Source: Pseudomonadota bacterium
Lineage (GTDB): Bacteria > Pseudomonadota > Alphaproteobacteria > Rhizobiales > Pleomorphomonadaceae
Assembly: GCA_023436885.1 (NCBI GenBank)
Contig: JAEZHI010000045.1
Coordinates: 1 to 64,000, forward strand
DNA: 64,000 nucleotides
Direction of reading: 5' to 3'
Part shown: piece by piece, positions 8,136-15,615 of the stretch
How the letters are laid out: each line of letters opens with the position of its first letter
Numbering within the stretch: position 1 is the stretch's first letter
Position numbers and translations under genes: made by a program
The notes under the pieces: model-generated
Told to the model about the DNA's origin: nothing
Database searches by the model: none
What the model saw: only the letters and a program-made list of their open reading frames with translations

Positions 8136-8147
8136 AAACATCGATAT

Positions 8148-8274
8148 GATTTATTAAATCCGAAATCTTCGGATGTACAATTCCGGAGTTGATTTTCTAT
8201 GTGCTTTAGTTTTACTGATTGTTGTTTTGATATTTGAAATTTTTTCTTGACAGTTATTGTGACGAGTCGTAGTT
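8148..8274 (+). promoter_or_regulatory. A+T-rich control region before the first sugar transporter
   Basis: This region is much richer in A+T than its surroundings. It contains two short dyads, GATTTA/TAAATC around one base (8148-8160) and ATCCGA/TCGGAT (8158-8174). A consensus -35 box TTGACA lies at 8246-8251, but the -10 candidate at 8269-8274 (TAGTTG) is poor. The dyads could be operators or a weak terminator of the regulator gene. The promoter assignment is tentative. Confidence 0.4.
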
Positions 8275-8381
8275 GCTTTTCGTGCGGTGCATGGGAGGTG
8301 CGCCGTCATCGGTCGCATTGGATGGCTGTCGTGGCTGCGACAGCTTGCTTTGTGCCCCATTCATCGTTCGGGAGGATCGAC

Positions 8382-9332
8382 ATGAAGAAGTTTGTAACTG
8401 TCTGCGTCGCAGCTCTGTGCCTCGGGGCCTCGCTGGCGCACGCCGCCGACAAGAAGTTCACCATTGCCGGCATCGTCTTCCAGGAAGACCAGTTCATGAA
8501 ATCGACGCTGCTCGGCATGAAGCAGGTTGCCGACAAGGAAGGCGTCAATCTTCTGACGTCCAACACGTCGAACCAGATTTCCAAGGAAGTTCAGGTCGTC
8601 AACACCTATACTGCCCGTGGCGTCGACGCGATCGTCATTACCTATCTAGACCCGGCTGCCGCCTCCATTCCGGCGGTCAAGGCTGCGGCCGACAAGGGCA
8701 TCAAGATCGTTTCGTTCAACAATACGCTGGCCGCCGACTTCCCAGTCTCCACCGTGCAGTCGGATAACAGCCTGCTTGGCGCCGGCTCGGGCAAGGCCGC
8801 GGCCGAGTACATCAAGGCCCATTATGCGGGCAAGAAGGAAATCAAGGTCGGCATCATCAACTACAAGGCTCAGCTGCCGCCGGAGAGCAACGCGCGTCAG
8901 GATGGCTTCTGGGGTGAGATCAAGAACATCCCCGGTGTGAAGCTCGTTGCCGAAGCGTCTTCACCTGTGGCTGAAGAGGCCATCAAGAAGGCAGCCGACA
9001 TCATCACCGCCAACCCCGATCTCGACCTGTTCTTTGCCTGCAACAACGGTGGCACGATCGGCGCCGTGCTCGCGGTCAAGAACGCCGGCAAGAAGATCCC
9101 GGTGTTCGGTATCGACCTCGACAAGCAGATGGTCGGCTTCCTGCAGTCCAAGGACGACATCTTGCAGGCTTCGACGGCTCAGGATCCGGTCAAGATCGGT
9201 GCTCTCGCCATGGAGAACGCCGTCAAGGCGCTGAAGAACGAGCCGGTCGAGAAGAAGATCATCGTTCCGGGGCTGACGCTCACCCGCACCGACCCGGCGG
9301 CCATTGCCGAGTACGCCAAGACCGTCAAGTAA
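8382..9332 (+). CDS. Sugar ABC transporter, periplasmic binding protein (RbsB-like)
   Basis: The 316-residue protein has a clear signal peptide (MKKFVTVCVAALCLGASLAH, cleavage after AHA) and a type I periplasmic-binding fold, with FTIAGIVFQEDQFMKSTLLG as the first strand and helix. It would deliver a monosaccharide or related compound to the ATPase and permease encoded next. The ATG has GGGAGG about 7 bases upstream. The ligand cannot be named from the sequence; the downstream Mak-like fructokinase suggests a hexose, possibly fructose. A strong hairpin after the stop probably favours high levels of this protein. Confidence 0.92.
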   Translation: MKKFVTVCVAALCLGASLAHAADKKFTIAGIVFQEDQFMKSTLLGMKQVADKEGVNLLTSNTSNQISKEVQVVNTYTARGVDAIVITYLDPAAASIPAVKAAADKGIKIVSFNNTLAADFPVSTVQSDNSLLGAGSGKAAAEYIKAHYAGKKEIKVGIINYKAQLPPESNARQDGFWGEIKNIPGVKLVAEASSPVAEEAIKKAADIITANPDLDLFFACNNGGTIGAVLAVKNAGKKIPVFGIDLDKQMVGFLQSKDDILQASTAQDPVKIGALAMENAVKALKNEPVEKKIIVPGLTLTRTDPAAIAEYAKTVK

Positions 9333-9341
9333 TTGGTCGAT

Positions 9342-9373
9342 CGCATGGGCTCGCCAGCTTGCGAGCCCATGCG
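9342..9373 (+). terminator. 13-bp hairpin after the binding-protein gene
   Basis: CGCATGGGCTCGC (9342-9354) and GCGAGCCCATGCG (9361-9373) form a perfect 13-bp stem with a six-base loop. No T-run follows. Hairpins at this place in ABC operons typically protect the binding-protein mRNA and limit read-through into the ATPase gene, and this is the likely role. Confidence 0.65.
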
Positions 9374-9605
9374 TCACTCTGCGAGCGGCGTTAGCCGAGT
9401 CTTGCCCGGTGCTCTCGCCAAGTTCGTCCTCCTGATCATGGGCGAATTTCACGCAAGTTCTGGCGGGCTTTGCGCACCCTTCGTGGTGCCGCAGTCGCGC
9501 AACAACTCCGGCCTCCCCAAGAGAGCCCGTCGGTCGGCCTTTGGGCCCGCGGATCGATGATGGCTTCGTCGGGAACAGCCAGACCGGAATGCAAGGATCG
9601 CATCA

Positions 9606-11120
9606 ATGGGATCGGCAAAGCTCGAAATCAGAAATCTGACGAAAGCTTACCCCGGCGTTGTCGCCCTCGACGATTTCTCGGCCAGCTTCGAGGGAGGCAA
9701 GGTCTATGCTCTTCTTGGCAAGAATGGGTCGGGCAAGAGCACCTTCGTCAAATGCCTGTCCGGTGCGGTCATGCCCACATCCGGCGAAATTTTCATCGAT
9801 GGGCAAAAGGTGGATTTCAAGGGGCCGGCCGACGCCAATGCTGCCGGCATCGCCGTGGTCTATCAGGAACTCAGTCTGATCCTGGATTTCACGGTTGCCG
9901 AGAACATCATGCTCGGCCGCTTTGCCACCGGCGGTCCGGGCAATATCAAGATCGACTGGAAGGAGACCAACGCCGCTGCTGCGAAGATCCTGAAAGGCTT
10001 GAGGATCGATATTCCGGTGACGCGCAAGGTGTCGGACCTGTCGGTTGGCCAGCGTCAGGTCATCGAGATCGCCAAGGCGATGTCGCTCAATCCGCAGGTT
10101 CTGTTGCTCGACGAGCCCACCTCGGCCTTGGCGCGCCATGAGATCAACAGCCTCATGGAGGTGGTGCGTACGCTGAAAGCCCATGGCGTCGTCATCATCT
10201 TCATCACCCATAAGCTCAACGAGATCAGGGGCGTCGCCGATTACGTCACCGTTCTGCGTGATAGCCGGCATATCGGTTCGGTGCCAATCGATGTCGCGAC
10301 ACCCAAGGTGATTGTCGACATGATGTTCGGCGAGACCGAGCTGCAGTCGCGCCCCAAGGATCTCAAGGTGGGCGATCAGGTCAGCCTCCAGGTTTCCGGG
10401 CTCACCCGACATGACAAGTTCGAGGACGTGAGCTTTGAAGTTCGTGCCGGGGAGATCGTCGGAATCGCCGGCATGCTCGGCGCGGGCCGTAGCGAGCTCC
10501 TGCGGGGTATCTTTGGCGCCGATGGGATTGACAGTGGTTCTGTGGTCATCAACGGCACCGAAGTCCGCAAGCCGACCATCCCACTGATGAAGAAGCTCGG
10601 CCTCGCGATGACCATGGAGAATCGCAAGGAAGAGGGCCTCATCCAGATCATGTCTGTCGAGGACAATCTCTGCCTCGCCAGCCTGAAGGAAATTTCTCAC
10701 CGGGGACTGATCAGCCATTTTCTGCAGGCGCCCGTCGCCGAGAAGTGGGTGAGGCAGCTGCACATCAAGGTATCGGATCCGTCCTACGAGGTTCAGTCAT
10801 TGTCCGGTGGTAACCAGCAGAAGGTGGTTGTCGGCAACTGGCTCAACACCGACCCCAAGGTCGTTTTCTTCGACGAGCCGACCCGCGGCATCGATATCGT
10901 CGCCAAGCAGCAGATCTTCCAGATCATGTGGGACCTGTCGCGCAAGGGGCTCAGCGTCGTCTTTGTTTCCTCGGAGCTCGAAGAGCTGCTCGAGGTCTGC
11001 CATCGCATCCTGATCATGGAGGCGGGCCGCATCATCGGCGAAGTCACGTCGCCCGAAACGACGGGAATCGAGGAGCTTTACGCCATGTGCATGGGCGAAA
11101 GCGCCCGGCAACTCGCCTGA
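9606..11120 (+). CDS. Sugar ABC transporter, duplicated ATPase subunit (RbsA-like)
   Basis: The 504-residue protein has two ATPase halves, as in RbsA/MglA/XylG. The first half has Walker A GKNGSGKST (about 38-46), signature LSVGQRQ and Walker B LLLDEPTS. The second half has a degenerate Walker A (GMLGAGRSEL), signature LSGGNQQK and VFFDEPTRGID. It powers import by the binding protein and permease encoded on either side. It starts 273 bases after the binding-protein gene, beyond the hairpin. Confidence 0.94.
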   Translation: MGSAKLEIRNLTKAYPGVVALDDFSASFEGGKVYALLGKNGSGKSTFVKCLSGAVMPTSGEIFIDGQKVDFKGPADANAAGIAVVYQELSLILDFTVAENIMLGRFATGGPGNIKIDWKETNAAAAKILKGLRIDIPVTRKVSDLSVGQRQVIEIAKAMSLNPQVLLLDEPTSALARHEINSLMEVVRTLKAHGVVIIFITHKLNEIRGVADYVTVLRDSRHIGSVPIDVATPKVIVDMMFGETELQSRPKDLKVGDQVSLQVSGLTRHDKFEDVSFEVRAGEIVGIAGMLGAGRSELLRGIFGADGIDSGSVVINGTEVRKPTIPLMKKLGLAMTMENRKEEGLIQIMSVEDNLCLASLKEISHRGLISHFLQAPVAEKWVRQLHIKVSDPSYEVQSLSGGNQQKVVVGNWLNTDPKVVFFDEPTRGIDIVAKQQIFQIMWDLSRKGLSVVFVSSELEELLEVCHRILIMEAGRIIGEVTSPETTGIEELYAMCMGESARQLA

Positions 11121-11155
11121 TCGCCATCATCTGTTCGCTTACAAGGGTTTCCGTC

Positions 11156-12139
11156 ATGTCTTCCCTGGCAACGCGCCGTCCCACCATTCGCATCTCCGAT
11201 TTCGTGCTCGAGCTCATCCTGCTGGCGATCGTCGTGTTGCTGGCGTTCACTGCGCCGGGATTTGCCTCGTGGGACAATTTCATGAACATCCTGCGAAGCG
11301 CGGCGACGACAGGCGTCATCGCCTTCGGTATGACCTTCGTCATCATTCTCGGCGAAATCGACCTTTCCGTCGGTTCGGGTGTGGCCTTCTTCGGCTGCCT
11401 GCTGGCGCTGATCACCGAAACCCTCGGCGATGCGGGTTACTCGGTCGAATTGGCGATTGCTCTCGGAACGATTGCTTGCCTCTTGGTCGCGATCTGTGCC
11501 GGCATGTTCACCGGTTGGATCCGCCATCGGCTGGCCGTGCCGACCTTCATCACCACGCTGGCCTGGATGGCTGCATTCCGTGGCGGCGCCTATCTTCTGA
11601 CCGGTTCTTTCCCCATCACACCCTATCCGGATTGGTTCTTCTTCTTCGGCGCAGGTTTTATCGGCGGCATTCCGTTCCAGGCCGTGGTGTTCCTCATCGT
11701 CTTTGCCCTGACCTGGTTCATCTCCAAGTACACGGTCTTCGGCAAGTCGGTCTATGCCATTGGCGGCAATGCCGAATCGGCGCGCCTCTCTGGTATCAGC
11801 GTTGGCAAGGTGCGCATGGCCGTGATGGCCATGACGTCGGTGTTTGCCGTCATCGCCGGTATCATGGTGTCGAGCCAGATCCAGGCCGGCAATCCGACTG
11901 TCGGCCTTTCCTGGGAATTCACGGTGATCTCCGCCTGCGTCATCGGCGGCGTTAGCCTGATGGGCGGCAAGGGACGCATCTGGGGAACCTTCGTCGGCGT
12001 CTTGTTCCTTGAGATCATCCTGAACGGCATGACCCTGCTCAACATCGACGAGTACTGGCAGTACGTGGCTCGTGCCCTGCTGATCCTCGGCGCCGTTCTG
12101 ATCTATCAGCTGCAGGCCGTCTCGCGGACTACGCGCTAA
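11156..12139 (+). CDS. Sugar ABC transporter, permease (RbsC-like)
   Basis: The 327-residue hydrophobic protein is of the RbsC type. It contains the conserved GEIDLSVGSGVAFFGCLLAL segment and the cytoplasmic loop AIGGNAESARLSGISV that contacts the ATPase. About 8-10 membrane helices are expected. The ATG at 11156 is chosen because homology begins there and AAGGG precedes it; an open extension back into the ATPase gene is not credible. It forms a transporter with the two genes upstream. Confidence 0.93.
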   Translation: MSSLATRRPTIRISDFVLELILLAIVVLLAFTAPGFASWDNFMNILRSAATTGVIAFGMTFVIILGEIDLSVGSGVAFFGCLLALITETLGDAGYSVELAIALGTIACLLVAICAGMFTGWIRHRLAVPTFITTLAWMAAFRGGAYLLTGSFPITPYPDWFFFFGAGFIGGIPFQAVVFLIVFALTWFISKYTVFGKSVYAIGGNAESARLSGISVGKVRMAVMAMTSVFAVIAGIMVSSQIQAGNPTVGLSWEFTVISACVIGGVSLMGGKGRIWGTFVGVLFLEIILNGMTLLNIDEYWQYVARALLILGAVLIYQLQAVSRTTR

Positions 12140-12157
12140 CGATCGCCAACACGGATG

Positions 12158-12190
12158 CCCGGCTGCTCAGCCGGGGATCCTCGGTTTTTC
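12158..12190 (+). terminator. Hairpin with T-run between permease and kinase
   Basis: CCCGGCT (12158-12164) pairs with AGCCGGG (12169-12175), and TTTTT follows at 12186-12190, though 10 bases from the stem. It may reduce transcription into the kinase gene. Confidence 0.5.
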
Positions 12191-12200
12191 GAGTGGCATC

Positions 12201-13142
12201 ATGTACATCGGGATCGATTGGGGCGGCACCAAGATGGAGGTGATCGGCCTCTCGGGCGACGGGCGCGAGCTGTGCCGGCATCGGATTGCCACGCCGCGCG
12301 AGGACTATCAGGGCTCCATTCAGGCAGTTTGCGACCTGGTCGGCCACGCGCGCCAAACAACCGGTCTCGACGGTACGGTGGGCATCGGCTTGCCAGGTAG
12401 CCCCAATCCCCTGACTGGTCTGATCCGTAATTCCAATGCCTGGTGGCTGAATGGCTAGCCGCTCGGCCGCGATCTTGAGACAGCGCTCGGCCAGCCGGTC
12501 CGGATTGCCAACGACGGCAACTGTCTTGCCGTGTCGGAAGCCATCGATGGCGCGGGCGCCGGCGCTCACATCGTGCACGGCATCATCCTGGGCACGGGGC
12601 ACGGCTCTGGCATCGCCATAGATGGTAAGAGCCACAATGGGCATCAAGGCCTGGCTGGCGAGATTGGTCACTACTCGCTGCCGTGGCCCAAAGAGGGAGA
12701 TTATCCCGGGCCTCGGTGCTGGTGCGGGCGGCAGGGCTGCCTGGAAATGTTCTGCTCGGGCACCGGGTTCGAGCTCGATTATCGCACAGCTACCGGCGTT
12801 GAGCGCAAGGCGGCGGAGATCATCGATCTCAAGCGTGCCGGCGACGCGGCAGCATCTGCAACCTATGTCCGCTATGTTGATCGACTGGCCCGGTCGCTGG
12901 CGTTGATCATCGATATCGTCGACCCGGACGTGTTTGTGCTTGGCGGCGGCATGAGCAATGTCGATGAGCTCTATGAGGATCTGCCCAAGCTTCTCGGGAC
13001 GCGCACGAATCTTTTCGAAGGGAATGGCAGGCTGGTTTTTTCGGACAGGGTGGAGACGCCAATCCGCAAGGCCAAGCACGGCGATAGTTCGGGTGTCCGT
13101 GGCGCTGCCTTCTTGTGGCGAGAAGCCGAGGGCAAGCGATAG
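12201..13142 (+). pseudogene. mak: Mak-type fructokinase (ROK family) interrupted by an in-frame TAG
   Basis: Read through, this is a 313-residue ROK kinase very like Escherichia coli Mak. It has the phosphate loop GIDWGGTKMEV, the active-site Asp in NDGNCLAVSEA, the GTGHGSG loop, a zinc-binding CWCGRQGCLE segment, and the C-terminal KAKHGDSSGVRGAA. Codon 86 (12456-12458) is TAG, in AWWLNG*PLGRDLE, where E. coli Mak has Gln in WLNGQPF. A single CAG-to-TAG change explains it; the frame is intact on both sides. The gene is therefore a fresh pseudogene, a sequencing error, or a read-through product. A restart near 12531 would lack the phosphate loop. It would phosphorylate the sugar imported by the upstream transporter. 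Confidence 0.85.
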
Positions 13143-13198
13143 CGCGCCGAAGCGGGCATTTTTACAGGTTCCGGGCTGACTTTCCTCGGCGTTTGCCC

Positions 13199-13228
13199 TT
13201 GATCGGACTTGGAAATCCTCCATATTAA
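13199..13228 (+). promoter_or_regulatory. Candidate promoter of the antiporter gene
   Basis: TTGATC (13199-13204) and TATTAA (13223-13228) are spaced by 18 bases, each matching four of six consensus positions. They lie about 75 bases before the ATG of the antiporter gene, in the only space between it and the kinase remnant. Confidence 0.35.
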
Positions 13229-13303
13229 TCCGAGGTCTACCGGCCTGGACTGCCCGAGAGGTGAGTCACTTCCCTGAAAACCCAGCCCTGACGGAGGCCC
13301 CCC

Positions 13304-15154
13304 ATGCCACACGACACGTCCCTCATTTCGACGATTGTCGGTGGTTTGGTTCTGGCTTTCATTTTTGGCGCCATCGCCAATCGTTTCCGCCTGCCGCCCC
13401 TGGTCGGCTATCTCGTGGCGGGCATGCTGGTCGGGCCGCACACGCCGGGTTTCGTTGCCGACCAGGAATTGGCGCCTCAGCTCGCCGAACTCGGCGTGAT
13501 CCTGCTGATGTTTGGCGTCGGCCTGCATTTCGCGTTGAAGGACCTGTTGTCGGTCCGTTTCATCGCTGTTCCCGGCGCGATCGGACAGATCGCCATTGCC
13601 ACCTTGCTTGGCTGGTTGCTGGGGCACAGCATGGGGTGGTCGACCGGCGGCAGCCTGGTGTTCGGCATCGCCCTTTCGGTCGCCTCCACCGTGGTACTTC
13701 TGAAGGCGCTGCAAGAGCGACGGCTCGTTGACAGCGAGCGCGGCAAGATCGCAGTTGGCTGGCTGATTGTCGAAGATCTCGCCATGGTGCTGGTGCTGGT
13801 GTTGATCCCGGCTGCAGCCAGCGTTGCGGACGGCGGCGCCAGCGCCTATTCCGATCCACTCGCCGCCGTGGCGAGCCGGATGATAGGCATCGATCTCGGT
13901 GTCGGTGGCATCATCGCGGCAACGCTGGTCAAGGTCGCCGTTTTCGTGGCGCTGATGCTGGTGGTCGGCCGTCGCCTTATCCCGGCGATCTTGCATCGCA
14001 TCGCCCACACCGGTTCGCGCGAATTGTTCCGCCTGGGTGTTCTGGCCATTGCGCTCGGCGTTGCCTTTGGCGCGGCGGAGCTGTTCGGGGCATCGCTGGC
14101 CCTCGGGGCGTTCTTCGCTGGCATGGTCCTGTCCGAAAGCGAGCTCAGCCATCGTGCCGCGCAGGAGAGCCTGCCGCTGCGCGATGCGTTTTCGGTGCTG
14201 TTCTTCGTTTCGGTCGGCATGTTGTTCGATCCGAATATCCTGATCAACGAGCCGCTGGTTCTGCTTGCCACGCTTGCGATCATCCTCGTCGGCAAGACGG
14301 TGGCGGCCTTTGCCATTGTGCTGCTGTTCCGTCGGCCGGTGAAGACCGCGCTCACCATCTCGGCGAGCCTCGCCCAGATTGGTGAGTTTTCCTTCATTCT
14401 GGCGGAAATGGGCGTTGGGCTCCGCTTCCTGCCGGAGGAGGGACGCGATCTCATCCTGGCTGGCGCCCTGATTTCCATCGTTCTCAACCCGTTGATGTTC
14501 GGTCTGACAGATCGGTTGCGTCCGACTCTTGAGGCTTGGCTGCAGCCAAGCCATGAGACTGCTCCTGCCGCTGAAGCCGCGCCGGTAGCTCCCGTCGCCG
14601 CCGAAGCGCCAATCGCCCCCACTACGGAAGATGATGACGATGAGCCTGCTACGCCGACAGCTCTCACCAGTCATCGCGTGGTGATCGGCTATGGTCGGGT
14701 TGGTAGCGTGATCGCCGATGACCTCGTGGAGCGCGGTGTGCCTTTGCTGGTGATCGAGGACGCTGAGGATCGCACACGCCGGCTGCGCGAGAAGAACATG
14801 GAGATCATCGCGGGCAACGCCGCCGACGGACGCGTGCTGGCGCTTGCCGGTCTCGAACGAGCGGAGGCGCTGCTAGTTGCGATCCCCAACGGCTTTGAAG
14901 CCGGGCAGGTCGTCGAACAGGCGCGACAGATGAACCCTACTCTCCTGATTGTGGCTCGAGCCCATTCCGACGAAGAAGTCGAGCACCTGTTGCGCCACGG
15001 CGCCAGCAAGGTCATCATGGGTGAACGCGAGATTGCGCTCGGCATGTTGAAGATGCTGGATGCTCCGGCTGCATCGCAGGATGTGGCCGACGAGGCTGGG
15101 CCGACAGATGTGGCCGCGCCAACCGACACGGAAGAAGGAAAGCCCGCGGCGTGA
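13304..15154 (+). CDS. ybaL: CPA2 cation/proton antiporter with TrkA-N domain (YbaL-like)
   Basis: The 616-residue protein has an N-terminal antiporter membrane domain of about 12 helices (residues 5-410; conserved LPPLVGYLVAGMLVGPHTPG at about 29-48), a charged Ala/Pro linker, and a C-terminal TrkA-N nucleotide-binding domain (RVVIGYGRVGSVIADDLVE from about 457). This is the KefB/YbaL architecture, which exchanges K+ or Na+ for protons. Unlike KefB/KefC there is no obvious glutathione partner gene nearby. Its stop overlaps the start of the next small ORF. Confidence 0.92.
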   Translation: MPHDTSLISTIVGGLVLAFIFGAIANRFRLPPLVGYLVAGMLVGPHTPGFVADQELAPQLAELGVILLMFGVGLHFALKDLLSVRFIAVPGAIGQIAIATLLGWLLGHSMGWSTGGSLVFGIALSVASTVVLLKALQERRLVDSERGKIAVGWLIVEDLAMVLVLVLIPAAASVADGGASAYSDPLAAVASRMIGIDLGVGGIIAATLVKVAVFVALMLVVGRRLIPAILHRIAHTGSRELFRLGVLAIALGVAFGAAELFGASLALGAFFAGMVLSESELSHRAAQESLPLRDAFSVLFFVSVGMLFDPNILINEPLVLLATLAIILVGKTVAAFAIVLLFRRPVKTALTISASLAQIGEFSFILAEMGVGLRFLPEEGRDLILAGALISIVLNPLMFGLTDRLRPTLEAWLQPSHETAPAAEAAPVAPVAAEAPIAPTTEDDDDEPATPTALTSHRVVIGYGRVGSVIADDLVERGVPLLVIEDAEDRTRRLREKNMEIIAGNAADGRVLALAGLERAEALLVAIPNGFEAGQVVEQARQMNPTLLIVARAHSDEEVEHLLRHGASKVIMGEREIALGMLKMLDAPAASQDVADEAGPTDVAAPTDTEEGKPAA

Positions 15155-15549
15155 TGTCGGATACAGCGCCAGTCCCGTTCTACAAGCGCTGCGTGTCGGC
15201 GCCGAGAACGGCTGTCGCCTTCCTGTCGGTTCTGCTTTTCGTCGTTGTCCTGCATCTCGGGCTTGGCAGCGATATCGGTTCATCGCTGTCGACCACTCTT
15301 GGTGCTGGCGATCACGCCGTGCTCAGGCATTCGGTTCTGCTTCGCGAGGGGCTGAGGTCGGTCATTGCCGCCGACCATGGCGATCGGACTTCAGCGCCGC
15401 CGCCACAGCTTCCGGCAGCCCTCGTGTTCGCTGCCGTCATTACGGCGCCGGTCGGCGTCCTCCGCCGCTTCCCCGCCGTTGCCGACGTTGTACCCGCCCG
15501 TCGCTGGCTTGCCGCCCATCAGCCGCGCGCTCCACCCATAGCCGCCTGA
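15154..15549 (+). CDS. Hypothetical small membrane protein
   Basis: I do not recognise this 131-residue protein. It has one clear membrane span (about 20-38, AVAFLSVLLFVVVLHLGLG) and a second hydrophobic stretch near 85-100, then a basic Arg/Ala/Pro-rich tail. Its ATG shares the last base of the antiporter stop codon, which suggests translational coupling and is the main reason to believe in it. It may be a real accessory protein or a chance frame in G+C-rich DNA. Confidence 0.5.
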   Translation: MSDTAPVPFYKRCVSAPRTAVAFLSVLLFVVVLHLGLGSDIGSSLSTTLGAGDHAVLRHSVLLREGLRSVIAADHGDRTSAPPPQLPAALVFAAVITAPVGVLRRFPAVADVVPARRWLAAHQPRAPPIAA

Positions 15550-15582
15550 TCTCTTCACCCAGAATCAGGATCAGCGGCCGCT

Positions 15583-15612
15583 CGCCTCAGTCGAGGCGGG
15601 GCGGTTTCGCCC
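15583..15612 (+). promoter_or_regulatory. Two abutting hairpins just before secDF
   Basis: CGCCTC/GAGGCG (15583-15598) is followed at once by GGGCG/CGCCC (15599-15612), ending 3 bases before the secDF ATG. The second hairpin occupies the place where a ribosome binding site would be; no good Shine-Dalgarno sequence is seen. It may limit translation or act as a weak terminator of the previous gene. Confidence 0.4.
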
Positions 15613-15615
15613 GGC

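Noticed and set aside
12456..12458. The TAG in the kinase gene as a programmed pyrrolysine or other recoded codon.
   Set aside because: Nothing else in the window suggests recoding, and Mak enzymes have ordinary Gln there. A point mutation or a sequencing error is simpler.
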